Shown here piece after piece: positions 10,528-20,842 of a stretch of 64,000 bases of DNA; the first letter of the stretch is position 1, and every line of letters starts with the position of its first letter. The translations under genes and the position numbers were made by a program. Source of the DNA: Mycobacterium sp. SM1 (GTDB taxonomy: Bacteria; Actinomycetota; Actinomycetes; Mycobacteriales; Mycobacteriaceae); the NCBI RefSeq assembly GCF_018361265.1, contig NZ_JAFLNH010000003.1, positions 198,501 to 262,500 on the forward strand, given 5' to 3'. The notes below the pieces were generated by a model. That model saw only the letters and a list, made by a program, of their open reading frames with translations. It made no database searches and was not told where the DNA came from.

Positions 10528-11151
10528 ATGTTCACCGGAATTGTCGAGGAACTAGGTGAGGTGACCGGCAGAGCCGACCTCGCGGATTGCGCCCGCCTCA
10601 CCATCCGCGGTCCCGCCGTCACCGCTGGCGCCGGCCACGGCGATTCGATCGCCGTCAACGGGGTGTGCCTGACCGTTGCCGGCCTGCTGCCCGACGGGCA
10701 GTTCACCGCCGATGTGATGGCCGAGACGCTTCGCCGGTCCAATCTGCGCGAGCTTCAACTCGGCAGCCGGGTGAACCTGGAGCGTGCCGCGGCCGTGAAT
10801 GGCCGCCTCGGCGGGCACATTGTGCAGGGTCACGTGGACGGCACCGGCACCCTTCTGGCCCGCACCCCGGCAGAGCACTGGGAGGTGCTGCGGATCGAGC
10901 TGCCCGCGGCGCTGGCGCGTTACGTCGTCGAAAAGGGATCGATCGCCGTCGACGGGATTTCGCTGACCGTTTCCGGTCTCGGCCGGGGCTGGTTCGAGGT
11001 CTCGCTGATACCCACCACCCGCGAACTGACCACCCTGGGCCGCGCCCCGGTGGGTGCGTCGGTGAACCTGGAGGTGGATGTGATCGCCAAGTATGTCGAG
11101 CGGCTGATCGGCGGGCGCGCCCCGGTCGCGGGCACCCGGCCCGCTGAGTAA
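10528..11151 (+). CDS. ribE: riboflavin synthase alpha chain
   Basis: Dismutates two 6,7-dimethyl-8-ribityllumazines to riboflavin. The gene is called ribC in M. tuberculosis. From ATG 10528 it encodes 207 residues. The frame is open back to 10096, but MFTGIVEELG is the canonical N-terminus. The internal duplication is visible: two lumazine-binding halves, with GDSIAVNGVCLTV in the first and KGSIAVDGISLTV in the second. It is divergent from lprG with about 125 bp between. No RFN/FMN riboswitch consensus is visible upstream. Confidence 0.96.
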   Translation: MFTGIVEELGEVTGRADLADCARLTIRGPAVTAGAGHGDSIAVNGVCLTVAGLLPDGQFTADVMAETLRRSNLRELQLGSRVNLERAAAVNGRLGGHIVQGHVDGTGTLLARTPAEHWEVLRIELPAALARYVVEKGSIAVDGISLTVSGLGRGWFEVSLIPTTRELTTLGRAPVGASVNLEVDVIAKYVERLIGGRAPVAGTRPAE

Positions 11152-11160
11152 GCCGAGGCA

Positions 11161-11182
11161 AACCACCGGTTGGCCGGTGGTT
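11161..11182 (+). terminator. perfect hairpin between ribE and ribBA
   Basis: AACCACCGG (11161-11169) pairs with CCGGTGGTT (11174-11182) around a TTGG loop. It lies 10 bp after ribE and has no strong U-tract. It could be a mycobacterial-type terminator, an RNA processing site or an attenuator limiting read-through into ribBA. Confidence 0.5.
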
Positions 11183-11261
11183 CATACTGGATGCAACACT
11201 TGAGGTCTTTGCGGGTTCTTTCAGATGGCGTTCCCGTCGCATAACGGGCTAGGTGGCAGAG

Positions 11262-12539
11262 ATGACGAGGCTGGACTCCGTCGAGCGGGCGGTTGCCGAC
11301 ATCGCGGCCGGCAAGGCCGTCATCGTTATCGACGACGAGGACCGGGAGAACGAGGGCGACCTCATCTTCGCCGCCGAAAAGGCGACCCCGTCGCTGGTGG
11401 CGTTCATGGTGCGCTATACCTCGGGGTATTTGTGTGTGCCACTGGACGGCGCGATCTGTGACCGGCTGGGCCTGTTGCCCATGTACGCGGTGAACCAAGA
11501 CAAACGCGGTACCGCCTACACCGTCACTGTTGATGCTAAACATGGTGTCGGCACCGGGATTTCTGCTTCAGACCGGGCGACGACAATGCGCTTGCTGGCC
11601 GATCCCGCCAGCGTCGCCGACGATTTCACCCGGCCCGGCCATGTGGTTCCGCTGCGCGCCAAGGAGGGCGGGGTATTGCGCCGCCCCGGTCACACCGAGG
11701 CGGCCGTCGACCTGGCCCGGATGGCGGGGCTGCGTCCCGCGGGCGTGCTCTGTGAGATCGTCAGCCAGAAGGACGAGGGCGCGATGGCCCAGACCGAGGA
11801 GTTGCGGGTCTTCGCCGACGAACACGGCCTGGCGCTGATCGCCATCGCCGATTTGATCGCCTACCGGCGCAAACACGAGAAGCAAGTCGAGCGGGTTGCC
11901 GAGGCCCGCATCCCGACCCGTCACGGGGAGTTCCGCGCGATCGGCTACACCAGCATTTACGACGACGTCGAGCATGTGGCCTTGGTGCGCGGTGAGATCG
12001 CCGGCCCCCACAGCGACGGGCATGACGTGCTGGTGCGGGTGCACTCCGAGTGCTTGACCGGTGACGTATTCGGATCGCGCCGATGCGATTGCGGGCCCCA
12101 GCTGGACGCCGCGATGGCGATGATCGCCAGGGAGGGCCGCGGCGTGGTGCTCTACATGCGGGGCCACGAGGGACGGGGCATCGGCCTGTTGCACAAACTG
12201 CAGGCCTACCAGCTGCAGGATGGCGGCGCCGACACCGTGGACGCCAACCTCAAGCTGGGGTTCCCGGCCGACGCGCGGGATTACGGCATCGGGGCGCAGA
12301 TCCTTGTCGACCTCGGGGTTCGCTCGATGCGGCTGCTGACCAACAACCCCGCCAAACGGGTCGGGCTCGACGGCTATGGGCTGCACATCATCGAGCGGGT
12401 GCCGCTGCCGGTCCGGGCCAATGCCGAAAACATCCGCTATCTGATGACCAAACGCGACAAGCTGGGCCACGACCTGGCCGGTCTCGATGACTTTCACGAA
12501 TCGGTCCATCTCACAGGGGAGTTCGGTGGCGCCTTGTGA
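11262..12539 (+). CDS. ribBA: bifunctional 3,4-DHBP synthase / GTP cyclohydrolase II
   Basis: Provides both precursors of riboflavin, from ribulose-5-phosphate and GTP (ribA2 in M. tuberculosis). ATG 11262 with an AGGTGG site at 11251-11256 is preferred over GTG 11253 and gives 425 residues, the length I recall for the orthologue. The N-terminal DHBPS domain has [11 protein letters not shown] and ends near residue 205. The GTP cyclohydrolase II domain has zinc ligands in [17 protein letters not shown] and the [10 protein letters not shown] loop. Confidence 0.96.
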   Translation: MTRLDSVERAVADIAAGKAVIVIDDEDRENEGDLIFAAEKATPSLVAFMVRYTSGYLCVPLDGAICDRLGLLPMYAVNQDKRGTAYTVTVDAKHGVGTGISASDRATTMRLLADPASVADDFTRPGHVVPLRAKEGGVLRRPGHTEAAVDLARMAGLRPAGVLCEIVSQKDEGAMAQTEELRVFADEHGLALIAIADLIAYRRKHEKQVERVAEARIPTRHGEFRAIGYTSIYDDVEHVALVRGEIAGPHSDGHDVLVRVHSECLTGDVFGSRRCDCGPQLDAAMAMIAREGRGVVLYMRGHEGRGIGLLHKLQAYQLQDGGADTVDANLKLGFPADARDYGIGAQILVDLGVRSMRLLTNNPAKRVGLDGYGLHIIERVPLPVRANAENIRYLMTKRDKLGHDLAGLDDFHESVHLTGEFGGAL

Positions 12540-12549
12540 GAGTTGGTGA

Positions 12550-13505
<956 letters not shown>

Positions 13506-13826
13506 GCGCTCGAGGGATGTTCGCTCCTTGCTGGCGCATGCCACGCAATTGGCCGGCCCGTTCTCGGGTGCCATCCCCACTGTGGCGGTCGGAAGCGCCA
13601 TGCTGAAAGTGCTCCAACGGCGGCGCCACGACGTGCAACGCCACCCGGGTGATGTGGGGGCGCCGATGGCGGTGGCGGCAGCTCCCGGCAGGCGCTCCAC
13701 GAGCTGTCCGAGCATAAAAGCGTAGCGATGCCATGACGAACTAGGGCCCAGCCAACTGCACAAGTCTCTTGCGAGCTTGGGCAGCGGGCGGGGTCGGGCC
13801 ACGGCCGCTGCAGTGAGGTGAGATTT

Positions 13827-13868
13827 CCGATTTGCGAAGACATGCGACCGATTTGCGAAGACATGCGA
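13827..13868. repeat. 21-bp tandem duplication
   Basis: The unit CCGATTTGCGAAGACATGCGA occurs at 13827-13847 and 13848-13868 without mismatch. Its function is unknown. Confidence 0.7.
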
Positions 13869-13902
13869 CGACCCACCGCAGGGTAGGTCGTCGATACGAT
13901 CG

Positions 13903-13922
13903 CATCAGATACCATCAGATAC
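13903..13922. repeat. 10-bp tandem duplication
   Basis: CATCAGATAC occurs twice, at 13903-13912 and 13913-13922, 34 bp after the 21-bp duplication. Confidence 0.6.
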
Positions 13923-14059
13923 AGGGCAGTCGAGCCGAAAGATTTTTGCCATCGCAAGCCATGATGATGGAATGCATTGGTGGATGGGCTTCTTACGGGA
14001 GGGCGGAGACGCACGGTGGTGTTTTCGTGCAGATCCCCGGCGTAAGGGCGTGAAGGATC

Positions 14060-14544
14060 TTGGGTAGTTGGCCGCGCAGGAGACATTTGATATGGGTGGT
14101 TGCCGGGGTATTGGTCATCGCCTGTGGCGCGAGCGCGATCTCGCTGGTGCGGCACCGCGCTTCGCGCAATGGCTGCGCCGTCGCCGAGCAGCTAGGGCGG
14201 CAGTGGATCGCTATGGCGAGATCAGTGACATCAGTCGAGGGCGGCCCAGGAGAACGCGAGGACCTGCTCGCCAGTGCCGACAAGGAATCAACGATGAGTG
14301 ACACGATTCGTGCGGGGGCGGGCTCGGTTTCCACACCAACGTTGAAGGATCAATTGAGAAAGTGGGCCAGGGTGCCGCGCTGTTGGCCAGGATCCAGCGT
14401 GACTCCGCTGACCGCCCGACGCAATCGAAGCCGCAAGCTGACGAGGATGCCGATTTCTACCATGCTGCCGTGATGACCCATGAGGCCACCGAGGCCCTGC
14501 TGCACGCGTGCCCCAAGATGCCACGTCTGCGGACGGTTAACTAA
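14060..14544 (+). pseudogene. frameshifted hypothetical membrane-anchored protein
   Basis: Two partial frames join into one coherent product. The first (from TTG 14060) encodes a basic N-terminus, a membrane helix (LIWVVAGVLVIACGASAIS) and a helical region ending in LKDQLRKWA. The second continues QGAALLARIQRDSADRPTQ and ends at TAA 14542-14544. The switch needs a -1 change near 14366-14368 (TGGGCCAGGG), as if one C had been deleted from TGGGCCCAGGG. The start codon is uncertain. I do not recognise the family. It may be a true frameshift mutation or a sequencing error; there is no slippery heptamer to suggest programmed shifting. Confidence 0.45.
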
Positions 14545-14806
14545 TTATGCTGGCTGTAAACGGATTTCGCCGCGCAATGCACTGACCTGCGCGGGAGGGG
14601 ACAACTAACCTGACGGGGCCGCGCCGCCGCAGCTGCGCCGGTGCGCATCAACACGCGTCACCACAACCCCGACGTGACCGCACTAACACCCGATTGGACC
14701 GGCCTGGCGGTCGTGAGGGCCGGGGGTGCTGGTGGCGTTCACGGCAGTTGCGTCCCCAGGGATTCCGCCGCCGCGACGCCGCATAGCCAAATTCAGGTGA
14801 TCGGGA

Positions 14807-15544
14807 TTACGTTGCGCCGGGAGTGTTTTTGTGTTCTGCGGTCAGATATGCCGTAGTCATGTCGGCGATTTCGTGGGCCCACTGTTGCCAGGTAAGGCCG
14901 TCGGGCCACCACGGCGCTAACGCGGCGCGGTGCGCGCCGGCGGCGATCACGCTGCGAAACACCACCGTCAGCGCGCTGGCCGGCCTCTCGTGGCGGATTT
15001 GCTCCCGATAAGGCGCTGCGGCGTCGAAAAAACGTTGCTGCAAACCGGTCGCGATGCGCAGTCCTTGCTCGGGGGGATCCGCAGCGCGCCCACCGGCCAA
15101 GATGACCGGAATGACGCGGCCGCTTTCAGCGAAGGTTTGGCTCAATGCCGCGGTGAACGCGTGAATGACCCCGGCCAGCGAGGGTTGGGCAGTGCGCAGC
15201 GCCTTGGCCACAGCGTTTTCGAGCCGCGCCAGCAGTTCGTGCTTGACGGCCTCGATGAGTTGCTCTTTGCTTGCGAAACGCCGGTAGACGCCACCGACGG
15301 ACACTCCGGCGTGCTCGGCGACCCGCGCGATGGTGAACTCGTCGAGGCCCTCGTTGACCAGGACGTGCTCGGCTGAGGCGACTAACCGTTGCAACGCGGC
15401 ACGGCTGCGGGCCTGCTGAGGCGGACGCACCCCCGACTTGACCGGCCCGGGATCGACGACCGGTGCGCGTACCGCCGGGTCGGCCTGGCGCCGGTGATCG
15501 GGTCCGTCACCGGTAGCGGGCTCCGATGGTGCGCGGCGCCTCAT
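14807..15544 (-). CDS. TetR-family repressor, divergent from mmpS/mmpL
   Basis: DNA-binding regulator of 245 residues with an AGGAGA ribosome site just upstream of its ATG at 15544. A basic, disordered N-terminal 40 residues is followed by the TetR helix-turn-helix (FTIARVAEHAGVSVGGVYRRFASKE). The C-terminal ligand domain includes FDAAAPYREQIRHERP and a Trp-rich tail. It is transcribed away from mmpS-mmpL with a 274-bp shared control region containing a palindrome, the usual arrangement of a local repressor of MmpS/L exporters. The ligand cannot be inferred. Confidence 0.88.
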   Translation of the reverse strand: MRRRAPSEPATGDGPDHRRQADPAVRAPVVDPGPVKSGVRPPQQARSRAALQRLVASAEHVLVNEGLDEFTIARVAEHAGVSVGGVYRRFASKEQLIEAVKHELLARLENAVAKALRTAQPSLAGVIHAFTAALSQTFAESGRVIPVILAGGRAADPPEQGLRIATGLQQRFFDAAAPYREQIRHERPASALTVVFRSVIAAGAHRAALAPWWPDGLTWQQWAHEIADMTTAYLTAEHKNTPGAT

Positions 15545-15570
15545 AACCGTCTCCTAGCTTAATGCGAACA

Positions 15571-15583
15571 ATAGCTCTGCTAT
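15571..15583. promoter_or_regulatory. candidate TetR operator
   Basis: ATAGC-TCT-GCTAT is a perfect inverted repeat 27 bp upstream of the tetR start, within a longer imperfect dyad (ATGC 15562-15565, GCAT 15587-15590). Its position suits autoregulation and control of mmpS-mmpL. The assignment is inferred from symmetry and position only. Confidence 0.45.
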
Positions 15584-15818
15584 GAAGCATACGGGATGCT
15601 GTTGGACACCCGTCACGAAGGCAGCGGCGGCGACACAGGGGTGATGCTTGCAGGTAGTGACGGGATTATGGTGCGCCACGGTCGGCTGTAGACGTGGGTG
15701 GGACGCTCGATTTACTATCAGAACCGGAATTCGCGTTCGTCTCACATCAGGTGGGTGTCGCCCGCGCCCCGATGCGATGTGGTCGCGTGCCGAGCCGACA
15801 ACAGACAGGGGTGCCACG

Positions 15819-16250
15819 ATGAGGACAGTGCGCCGGTACTGGTTGCCACTGCTGGTCTTGGTGGCGGTCGCATTGGGGGGGTTCGTGATTCACCGGCTGC
15901 ATGGGATTTTCGGATCCGACAACGAGATCACCCGCGAAGGCTCCGGCATCGCCAACGACGCTAAGCCGTTCAACCCCAAGCGGGTGACCTATGAGGTCTT
16001 CGGACCGGCGGGCGCCGTCGCGACCATCAATTACCTCGATCTGTCGGCGAATCCGCAGAGCCTCAAGCAGGTTCGGCTGCCCTGGGCCCTCACGCTGACC
16101 ACGACCTCGGCGGCGAGCATGCCGATCCTGCTGGCCCAGGGCAACGCCGGGAGCATCGGTTGTCGGATTTTCGTCGACGGCACGCTCAAGGACGAGAAGT
16201 TTGCCGAGGGGGTGGATGCTTTCACCTTCTGCCAGGTGAAGTGGGCATGA
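15819..16250 (+). CDS. MmpS-family accessory protein
   Basis: Small membrane-anchored partner of an MmpL exporter, 143 residues from ATG 15819 with an AGGGG site 7 bp upstream. A basic N-terminus precedes one membrane helix ([19 protein letters not shown]). An extracytoplasmic beta domain follows with [21 protein letters not shown] and two late cysteines (GCRIFVDG and FTFCQVKWA), the MmpS hallmarks. Its stop overlaps the mmpL ATG, indicating translational coupling. It is closest in style to MmpS4/MmpS5. Confidence 0.93.
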   Translation: MRTVRRYWLPLLVLVAVALGGFVIHRLHGIFGSDNEITREGSGIANDAKPFNPKRVTYEVFGPAGAVATINYLDLSANPQSLKQVRLPWALTLTTTSAASMPILLAQGNAGSIGCRIFVDGTLKDEKFAEGVDAFTFCQVKWA

Positions 16251-19099
16251 CCCACCAGCTCGGCGCGCACCCGCTGCTGCCCCGTCTGATCCGGACCTTC
16301 GCGGTGCCGATCCTGCTCGGGTGGGTGGCGCTGACCGTGTCGCTCAACGTGGCCGTCCCCTCCCTGGAGCAGGTCGGCCAGCAGCAGTCGGTGTCCCTGA
16401 GCCCGGCCGATGCCCCGTCCTTTCAGGCGATGAAACACATCGGGCGCGTCTTTAAGGAATCCGACTCCGACAGCTCGGCGATGATCGTGCTGGAGGGCGA
16501 CCAGCCGCTGGGAGACCAGGCCCACCGGTATTACGCCGAGCTGATCCAGAAGTTGCGGGCCGACACCGCACACATCCAGCACGTCCAGGATTTCTGGGGT
16601 GACCCGCTGACCTCGGCCGGCGCCCAAAGCAGCGATGGCAAAGCCACCTACGTGCAGCTCGCGCTCGCCGGAAACCAAGGTGAAGTCCGCGCCAACGAAT
16701 CCATCGCGGCGGTGCGCCACATCATCGCCAGCACACCGCCGCCGGCCGGCGTCCACGTCTACGTCACCGGCTCCACCGCGCTGATCGCCGATCAGCACCG
16801 CGTCGGCGACAAGAGCCTGAGGATGGTCACGGCCCTCACGCTGGTGGTCATTGTGGTCAGCTTGTTCATCGTCTATCGCTCCGTCCTCACGGTGTGGCTG
16901 GTGCTGGCGATGGTGATGCTGGAAGTGATGGCCGCCCGCGGTGTGGTGGCCGCCCTCGGGCACTACCACCTGATCGGCTTGTCGACGTTCTCGGTGAACC
17001 TGCTGACCATGCTGGGCATCGCGGCGGGCACCGACTACGCGATCTTCGTGCTGGGCCGCTATCACGAGGCGCGCACCGCCGGCCAGGACCGCCACACCGC
17101 CTTCGACACGATGTATCGGGGCACCGCGCCTGTCATCCTCGGTTCGGGCCTCACGATCGCCGGCGCGACGGGTTGCCTGCGCTTCACCCGCCTGCCCTAT
17201 TTCCAGACGCTGGGTGTTCCGCTGGCGATCGGCATCTTCGTGGCAGTGCTGGCGTCCCTGACCATGGCACCGGCGATGCTGGTGATCGGGAGCCGATTCG
17301 GTCGCTTTGAGCCCAAACGGGTTGCGCGCACGCGAGGTTGGCGACGGGTGGGGACCGCCGTGGTCCGCTGGCCGGGGCCGATCCTGGCGGCGGCCAGCGC
17401 GCTGGCGCTGGTGGGGCTGGTCGCGCTACCCGGCTACCGGACCAGTTACAACGACCGCAAGTTCATGCCACGCACTATTCCGGCGATCCAGGGGTTCGCC
17501 GCCGCCGACCGCCATTTCTCCCAGGCCCGGATGAATCCGGAACTCCTGATGGTCCAAACCGACCAGGATCTGCGCAATTCCGCGGACATGCTCATCATCG
17601 AGCACATCGCCCGCAACATCTTCCACACCCCCGGAGTCGCGCGGGCACAGACCATCACCCGGCCGTTGGGCACCCCGCTCGAGCACACCTCCATCCCGTT
17701 TCTGATGGGTATGCAAGGCGTGAGCCAGCAATTGACTCGGGACTACCTGCAGAGGCAGATGGACCAGATGCTCGTCATGGCGAACCAGATGAACACCATG
17801 ATCAGCACCATGGAAACCATGATCGGGATCATGAAAGAGCTCACCGGCGTCACCCACAACATGGTCCGGCAGTTGCACACGATGGTCGACGAAATCAATG
17901 TGTTGCGCGACCAGATCTCTAATTTCGACGATTTCATCCGCCCGATCCGCAGCTATTTCTATTGGGAGAAGCACTGTTTCGACATCCCGGTGTGCTGGTC
18001 GCTGCGTTCGGTGTTTGACGCCCTGGATGGAATTGACACCCTCAGCGACGCGATCGGCGACTTGGTACCTCAACTGGACAAACTCGACACGCTCATGCCC
18101 GAGATGCTGAAACTGCTCACACCGATGGTCACGATGATGAAGTCGATGCACACCATGATGCTGTCGATGCACAGCTCGATGGCCGGAATACAGGACCAAG
18201 CTGCTGCGATGCAGAGCAAGGGCAATGCCATGGGCCAGGCCTTTGACACATCCAAAAACGACGACTCGTTCTATCTGCCTCCGGAGGTGTTCGACAATCC
18301 CGACTTCAAGCGGGGCATGACGATGTTCATCTCACCGGATGGAAAAGCGGTGCGCTTCATCATCTCCCACATCGGCGACCCGGCCACCGCCGAGGGCATC
18401 GCCCACGTCAACGCGATCCGCAACGCCGCCTTCGAAGCCATCAAAGGCACCCCGCTGGAAAACGCCCGCATCTACATCGCCGGCACCGCGGCCACCGCCA
18501 AAGACATGAAAGAAGGAGCCACCTACGACCTGTTGATCGCCGGAACCGGAGCACTGATTTTGATCTTCATCGTCATGCTGGTCTTAACCCGCGCCGTCAT
18601 CGCCGCGGCCGTCATCGTCGGCACCGTGCTGCTGTCTTTGGGCACCTCGTTCGGGCTGTCGGTGCTGCTGTGGCAGTACATCGTGGGCGTCCAACTGCAC
18701 TGGATGATCCTGGCCATGTCGGTGATCATCCTGCTGGCGGTCGGATCCGACTACAACCTGCTGCTGGTATCGCGCTTCAAAGAAGAACTCCACGCCGGCA
18801 TCAAGACCGGCATCATCCGATCCATGGCCGGCACCGGCGCCGTCGTCACCTCAGCCGGCTTGGTGTTCGCCTTCACCATGATCTCCTTCAGTGCCAGCGC
18901 CCTGCTCATCCTCGCGCAGGTCGGCACCACGATCGGTATGGGCCTGCTGTTCGACACCTTGGTGGTGCGGTCGTTCATGACACCGTCGATCGCCGTGCTG
19001 CTGGGCCGCTGGTTCTGGTGGCCCCAACGCGTGCGCAACAGACCACTGCGAAACGCCATCGTCTCCGAAAAGCCGAGAAGTTCGGCTCTCCCGACGTAG
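16247..19099 (+). CDS. MmpL-family RND exporter
   Basis: Inner-membrane RND transporter for lipids, siderophores or drugs, 950 residues from ATG 16247 (ATGA overlap with mmpS). There are two six-helix membrane halves. The proton-relay Asp-Tyr pairs are present in [13 protein letters not shown] (first half) and [13 protein letters not shown] (second half). Between them lies a long Met-rich coiled-coil (about residues 490-660: repeated MxxMxxxM heptads), as in MmpL4/MmpL5. The [15 protein letters not shown] segment with two Cys also matches that group. The short C-terminus lacks the extended cytosolic tail of MmpL3. The substrate is not deducible. Confidence 0.94.
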   Translation: MTHQLGAHPLLPRLIRTFAVPILLGWVALTVSLNVAVPSLEQVGQQQSVSLSPADAPSFQAMKHIGRVFKESDSDSSAMIVLEGDQPLGDQAHRYYAELIQKLRADTAHIQHVQDFWGDPLTSAGAQSSDGKATYVQLALAGNQGEVRANESIAAVRHIIASTPPPAGVHVYVTGSTALIADQHRVGDKSLRMVTALTLVVIVVSLFIVYRSVLTVWLVLAMVMLEVMAARGVVAALGHYHLIGLSTFSVNLLTMLGIAAGTDYAIFVLGRYHEARTAGQDRHTAFDTMYRGTAPVILGSGLTIAGATGCLRFTRLPYFQTLGVPLAIGIFVAVLASLTMAPAMLVIGSRFGRFEPKRVARTRGWRRVGTAVVRWPGPILAAASALALVGLVALPGYRTSYNDRKFMPRTIPAIQGFAAADRHFSQARMNPELLMVQTDQDLRNSADMLIIEHIARNIFHTPGVARAQTITRPLGTPLEHTSIPFLMGMQGVSQQLTRDYLQRQMDQMLVMANQMNTMISTMETMIGIMKELTGVTHNMVRQLHTMVDEINVLRDQISNFDDFIRPIRSYFYWEKHCFDIPVCWSLRSVFDALDGIDTLSDAIGDLVPQLDKLDTLMPEMLKLLTPMVTMMKSMHTMMLSMHSSMAGIQDQAAAMQSKGNAMGQAFDTSKNDDSFYLPPEVFDNPDFKRGMTMFISPDGKAVRFIISHIGDPATAEGIAHVNAIRNAAFEAIKGTPLENARIYIAGTAATAKDMKEGATYDLLIAGTGALILIFIVMLVLTRAVIAAAVIVGTVLLSLGTSFGLSVLLWQYIVGVQLHWMILAMSVIILLAVGSDYNLLLVSRFKEELHAGIKTGIIRSMAGTGAVVTSAGLVFAFTMISFSASALLILAQVGTTIGMGLLFDTLVVRSFMTPSIAVLLGRWFWWPQRVRNRPLRNAIVSEKPRSSALPT

Positions 19100-19168
19100 A
19101 TGTGGGTCGGGGAACGGGTGGTATGGGAACCGCACGGACGGTGATGTGACCACGCCGGCCTGCGCCGA

Positions 19169-19771
19169 TCACCCCGCCGCGACGTGCTCCGGGCAGTCCA
19201 TTGCGGCCTCGCTTGCGCTCAGATTCCGCCGGAGGAGTGCGCAGCGATGCGGCAGCGGGCTGCCGGGGGCGGCGTTCGGCCGGTAGTGGATGCAGCCGGC
19301 GCATGGGGCGGCGACGACCAGGCGGCCATCGCGGACGAAGACCCCGACGAGGGCCCCGAGCCCCGCCTCGATCTGCTCGAGGGCAGCGGGCTCGAGGTCC
19401 GCGAGGGCCGCCTCGAGGTCGGCGGTGAGGCGCTCCAGGCGGTCGTAGAGGTCGCGGCCCGCCGCGGTGAGGGCGAGGATCGAGCGCCGCCGATCGTATG
19501 GGTGTGTCCGGCGAACGAGGAGCCCGCGCTCGACGAGCGGCGCGACGATGCCGATCGCGGTCGGCGAGCGCACGCCAAGGACGCGGGCGAGCTGACCGGG
19601 CGTCGCCATGTCCGGCCGTATCCGGGCGGCGAAGCGGAGCGCCTCGGCCTGGGCCGGCGTGAGGCCGAGCTCACCGGTGGCCGAGCGGAGTTCACCGGCG
19701 ACGAGACGGGAGAGGCGCAGGAGAGCGGCGACGACACCGGCCCGTCGTTCGGCTCGGTGGTCTCGTGGCAT
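19169..19771 (-). CDS. MarR-family regulator with C-terminal Cys4 cluster
   Basis: Predicted transcription regulator, 200 residues from ATG 19771, chosen because GGAG lies 6 bp upstream; ATGs at 19777 and 19819 are further options. A MarR winged helix spans residues 15-130 (LTPAQAEALRFAAR, GQLARVLGVRSPTAIGIVAPLVERGLLVR, then the wing HPYDRRRSILALT). A separate C-terminal module carries Cys157, Cys160, Cys177 and Cys193 with His195, a likely metal or Fe-S site. Leucine codons are mainly CTC, unlike flanking mycobacterial genes. It is divergent from a protoglobin gene, which suggests sensing of O2, NO or redox state; that is inference. Confidence 0.85.
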   Translation of the reverse strand: MPRDHRAERRAGVVAALLRLSRLVAGELRSATGELGLTPAQAEALRFAARIRPDMATPGQLARVLGVRSPTAIGIVAPLVERGLLVRRTHPYDRRRSILALTAAGRDLYDRLERLTADLEAALADLEPAALEQIEAGLGALVGVFVRDGRLVVAAPCAGCIHYRPNAAPGSPLPHRCALLRRNLSASEAAMDCPEHVAAG

Positions 19772-19828
19772 GCGCATCTCCAGTGTGGGTTGACGACGGA
19801 TACATCGGGTCCCTACCATTCTGAACTA

Positions 19829-19839
19829 TAGGGATCCTA
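19829..19839. promoter_or_regulatory. candidate operator between MarR-type gene and protoglobin
   Basis: TAGG-GAT-CCTA is an 11-bp inverted repeat in the 110-bp divergent region. It is flanked by the AT-rich tract CTACCTATCTATCTAG, which could hold the promoters. It is a candidate only. Confidence 0.35.
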
Positions 19840-19881
19840 CCTATCTATCTAGCCGGGCGGCCCTTGACACGGAGGTGAACC

Positions 19882-20469
19882 ATGGCCACGACCGCCGTCC
19901 CCGGGTACCGAATGGGAGACCCGACGTTGCCTGGCCCGGCGACGAGCCAGGAGGAGCTGGCGAACATCGAAGCGGTGCTCCTCTTGACCGACGACGACAA
20001 GACCGCCCTTCGCGAGGCGAAGGCGATCCTCGCCCCCCGCGTCGAGGAGCTCCTTGACGTCTGGTACGGCTTCGTCGGGAGCCACGACTTCCTCCTCGGC
20101 TACTTCTCGACACCGGTGGGGCCGAACGACGCCTACCTCGCCCGGGTGCGGGCTCGGTTCGGCCAGTGGGTCCTCGACACCTGCGACGCCGACTTCGGTC
20201 CGGCCTGGGTCGCCTACGCCGAGGAGGTCGGCCGGCGCCACGCGGCCGGCAAGAACGCGACCGACGGGGTTACCGGGGCACCGGAGGTCGTCCACCTCCG
20301 ATACGTCGTCGCCCTCACGTACCCGATCTACGCGACCGTCCGCCCGTTCCTCGAGGATGGCGCCCGGGATCCGGCCCACCTGGAGCGGATGCACCAGGCC
20401 TGGCTGAAGGCAGTCCTGCTCAACGTCGTTCTCTGGAGCCGGGCGTACGTGCGGGACGGCTGGTTCTAG
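19882..20469 (+). CDS. protoglobin (single-domain haem globin)
   Basis: Haem-binding protoglobin of 195 residues, the same length as the archaeal Methanosarcina protein. The start ATG 19882 has a GGAGGTG site 5 bp upstream. An N-terminal extension (about 20 residues) precedes the sensor-globin fold. The proximal haem ligand is His120 in EEVGRRHAAGK, the number reported for archaeal protoglobin. VVHLRYVVALTYPIYATVRPFL follows in the G/H helices. No output domain is fused. It probably binds O2, CO or NO. Leucine is encoded largely by CTC, as in the divergent regulator, so the pair may have arrived together by transfer. Confidence 0.9.
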   Translation: MATTAVPGYRMGDPTLPGPATSQEELANIEAVLLLTDDDKTALREAKAILAPRVEELLDVWYGFVGSHDFLLGYFSTPVGPNDAYLARVRARFGQWVLDTCDADFGPAWVAYAEEVGRRHAAGKNATDGVTGAPEVVHLRYVVALTYPIYATVRPFLEDGARDPAHLERMHQAWLKAVLLNVVLWSRAYVRDGWF

Positions 20470-20842
20470 AGCATGTCGCACAACTCGGGTGAGTGTTGGG
20501 CACCGCCCTTCTCGGGCGTTTGTTGGTTCAGGCCGCGGGTGCGGTGTGAACGTCGGTTCCCGGGTCATCCGGGCTGGTTTCATCAACACGCGGGTGTTGG
20601 CCAGAGAGGTCCCGTCCCGCCGGGGGGCGGTGGCGGCCCGGATGCGGGGCCGGACCCCGGCCCGCGGGCCCGCCGCTCTCGAACCCCCTACCGCACCCGG
20701 AGGCCATCGCCATTCACGGCCGTAGTCCGGAAGTTCCACAGCCGTGCTCGACGGCGACATCGCCGGGTTCCGGTGGCCGCGATGGTGATCTCCCCGGCGC
20801 CCCTACGGGGGCAGGCGCCCGTGAAGAACTAGCCTGGAAAGA
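20470..20842. other. intergenic region before uvrC with a hairpin
   Basis: No gene recognised. CAACAC (20584-20589) pairs with GTGTTG (20594-20599) around GCGG, a possible terminator for the globin transcript. The uvrC promoter presumably lies in the last 100 bp. Confidence 0.45.

Larger units (their letters stand above)
13506..14059. other. gene-free stretch with short tandem repeats
   Basis: No recognisable coding sequence on either strand; the open frames lack starts with ribosome sites and family motifs. It begins the break in synteny where M. tuberculosis, from memory, has lprH and Rv1419. It contains the two tandem duplications listed separately. Confidence 0.5.

Noticed and set aside
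10401..11261. FMN riboswitch upstream of ribE or ribBA
   Set aside because: The conserved RFN segments (AGGGCGGGG..., CCGAC-GGT) are not present; only a simple hairpin is seen.
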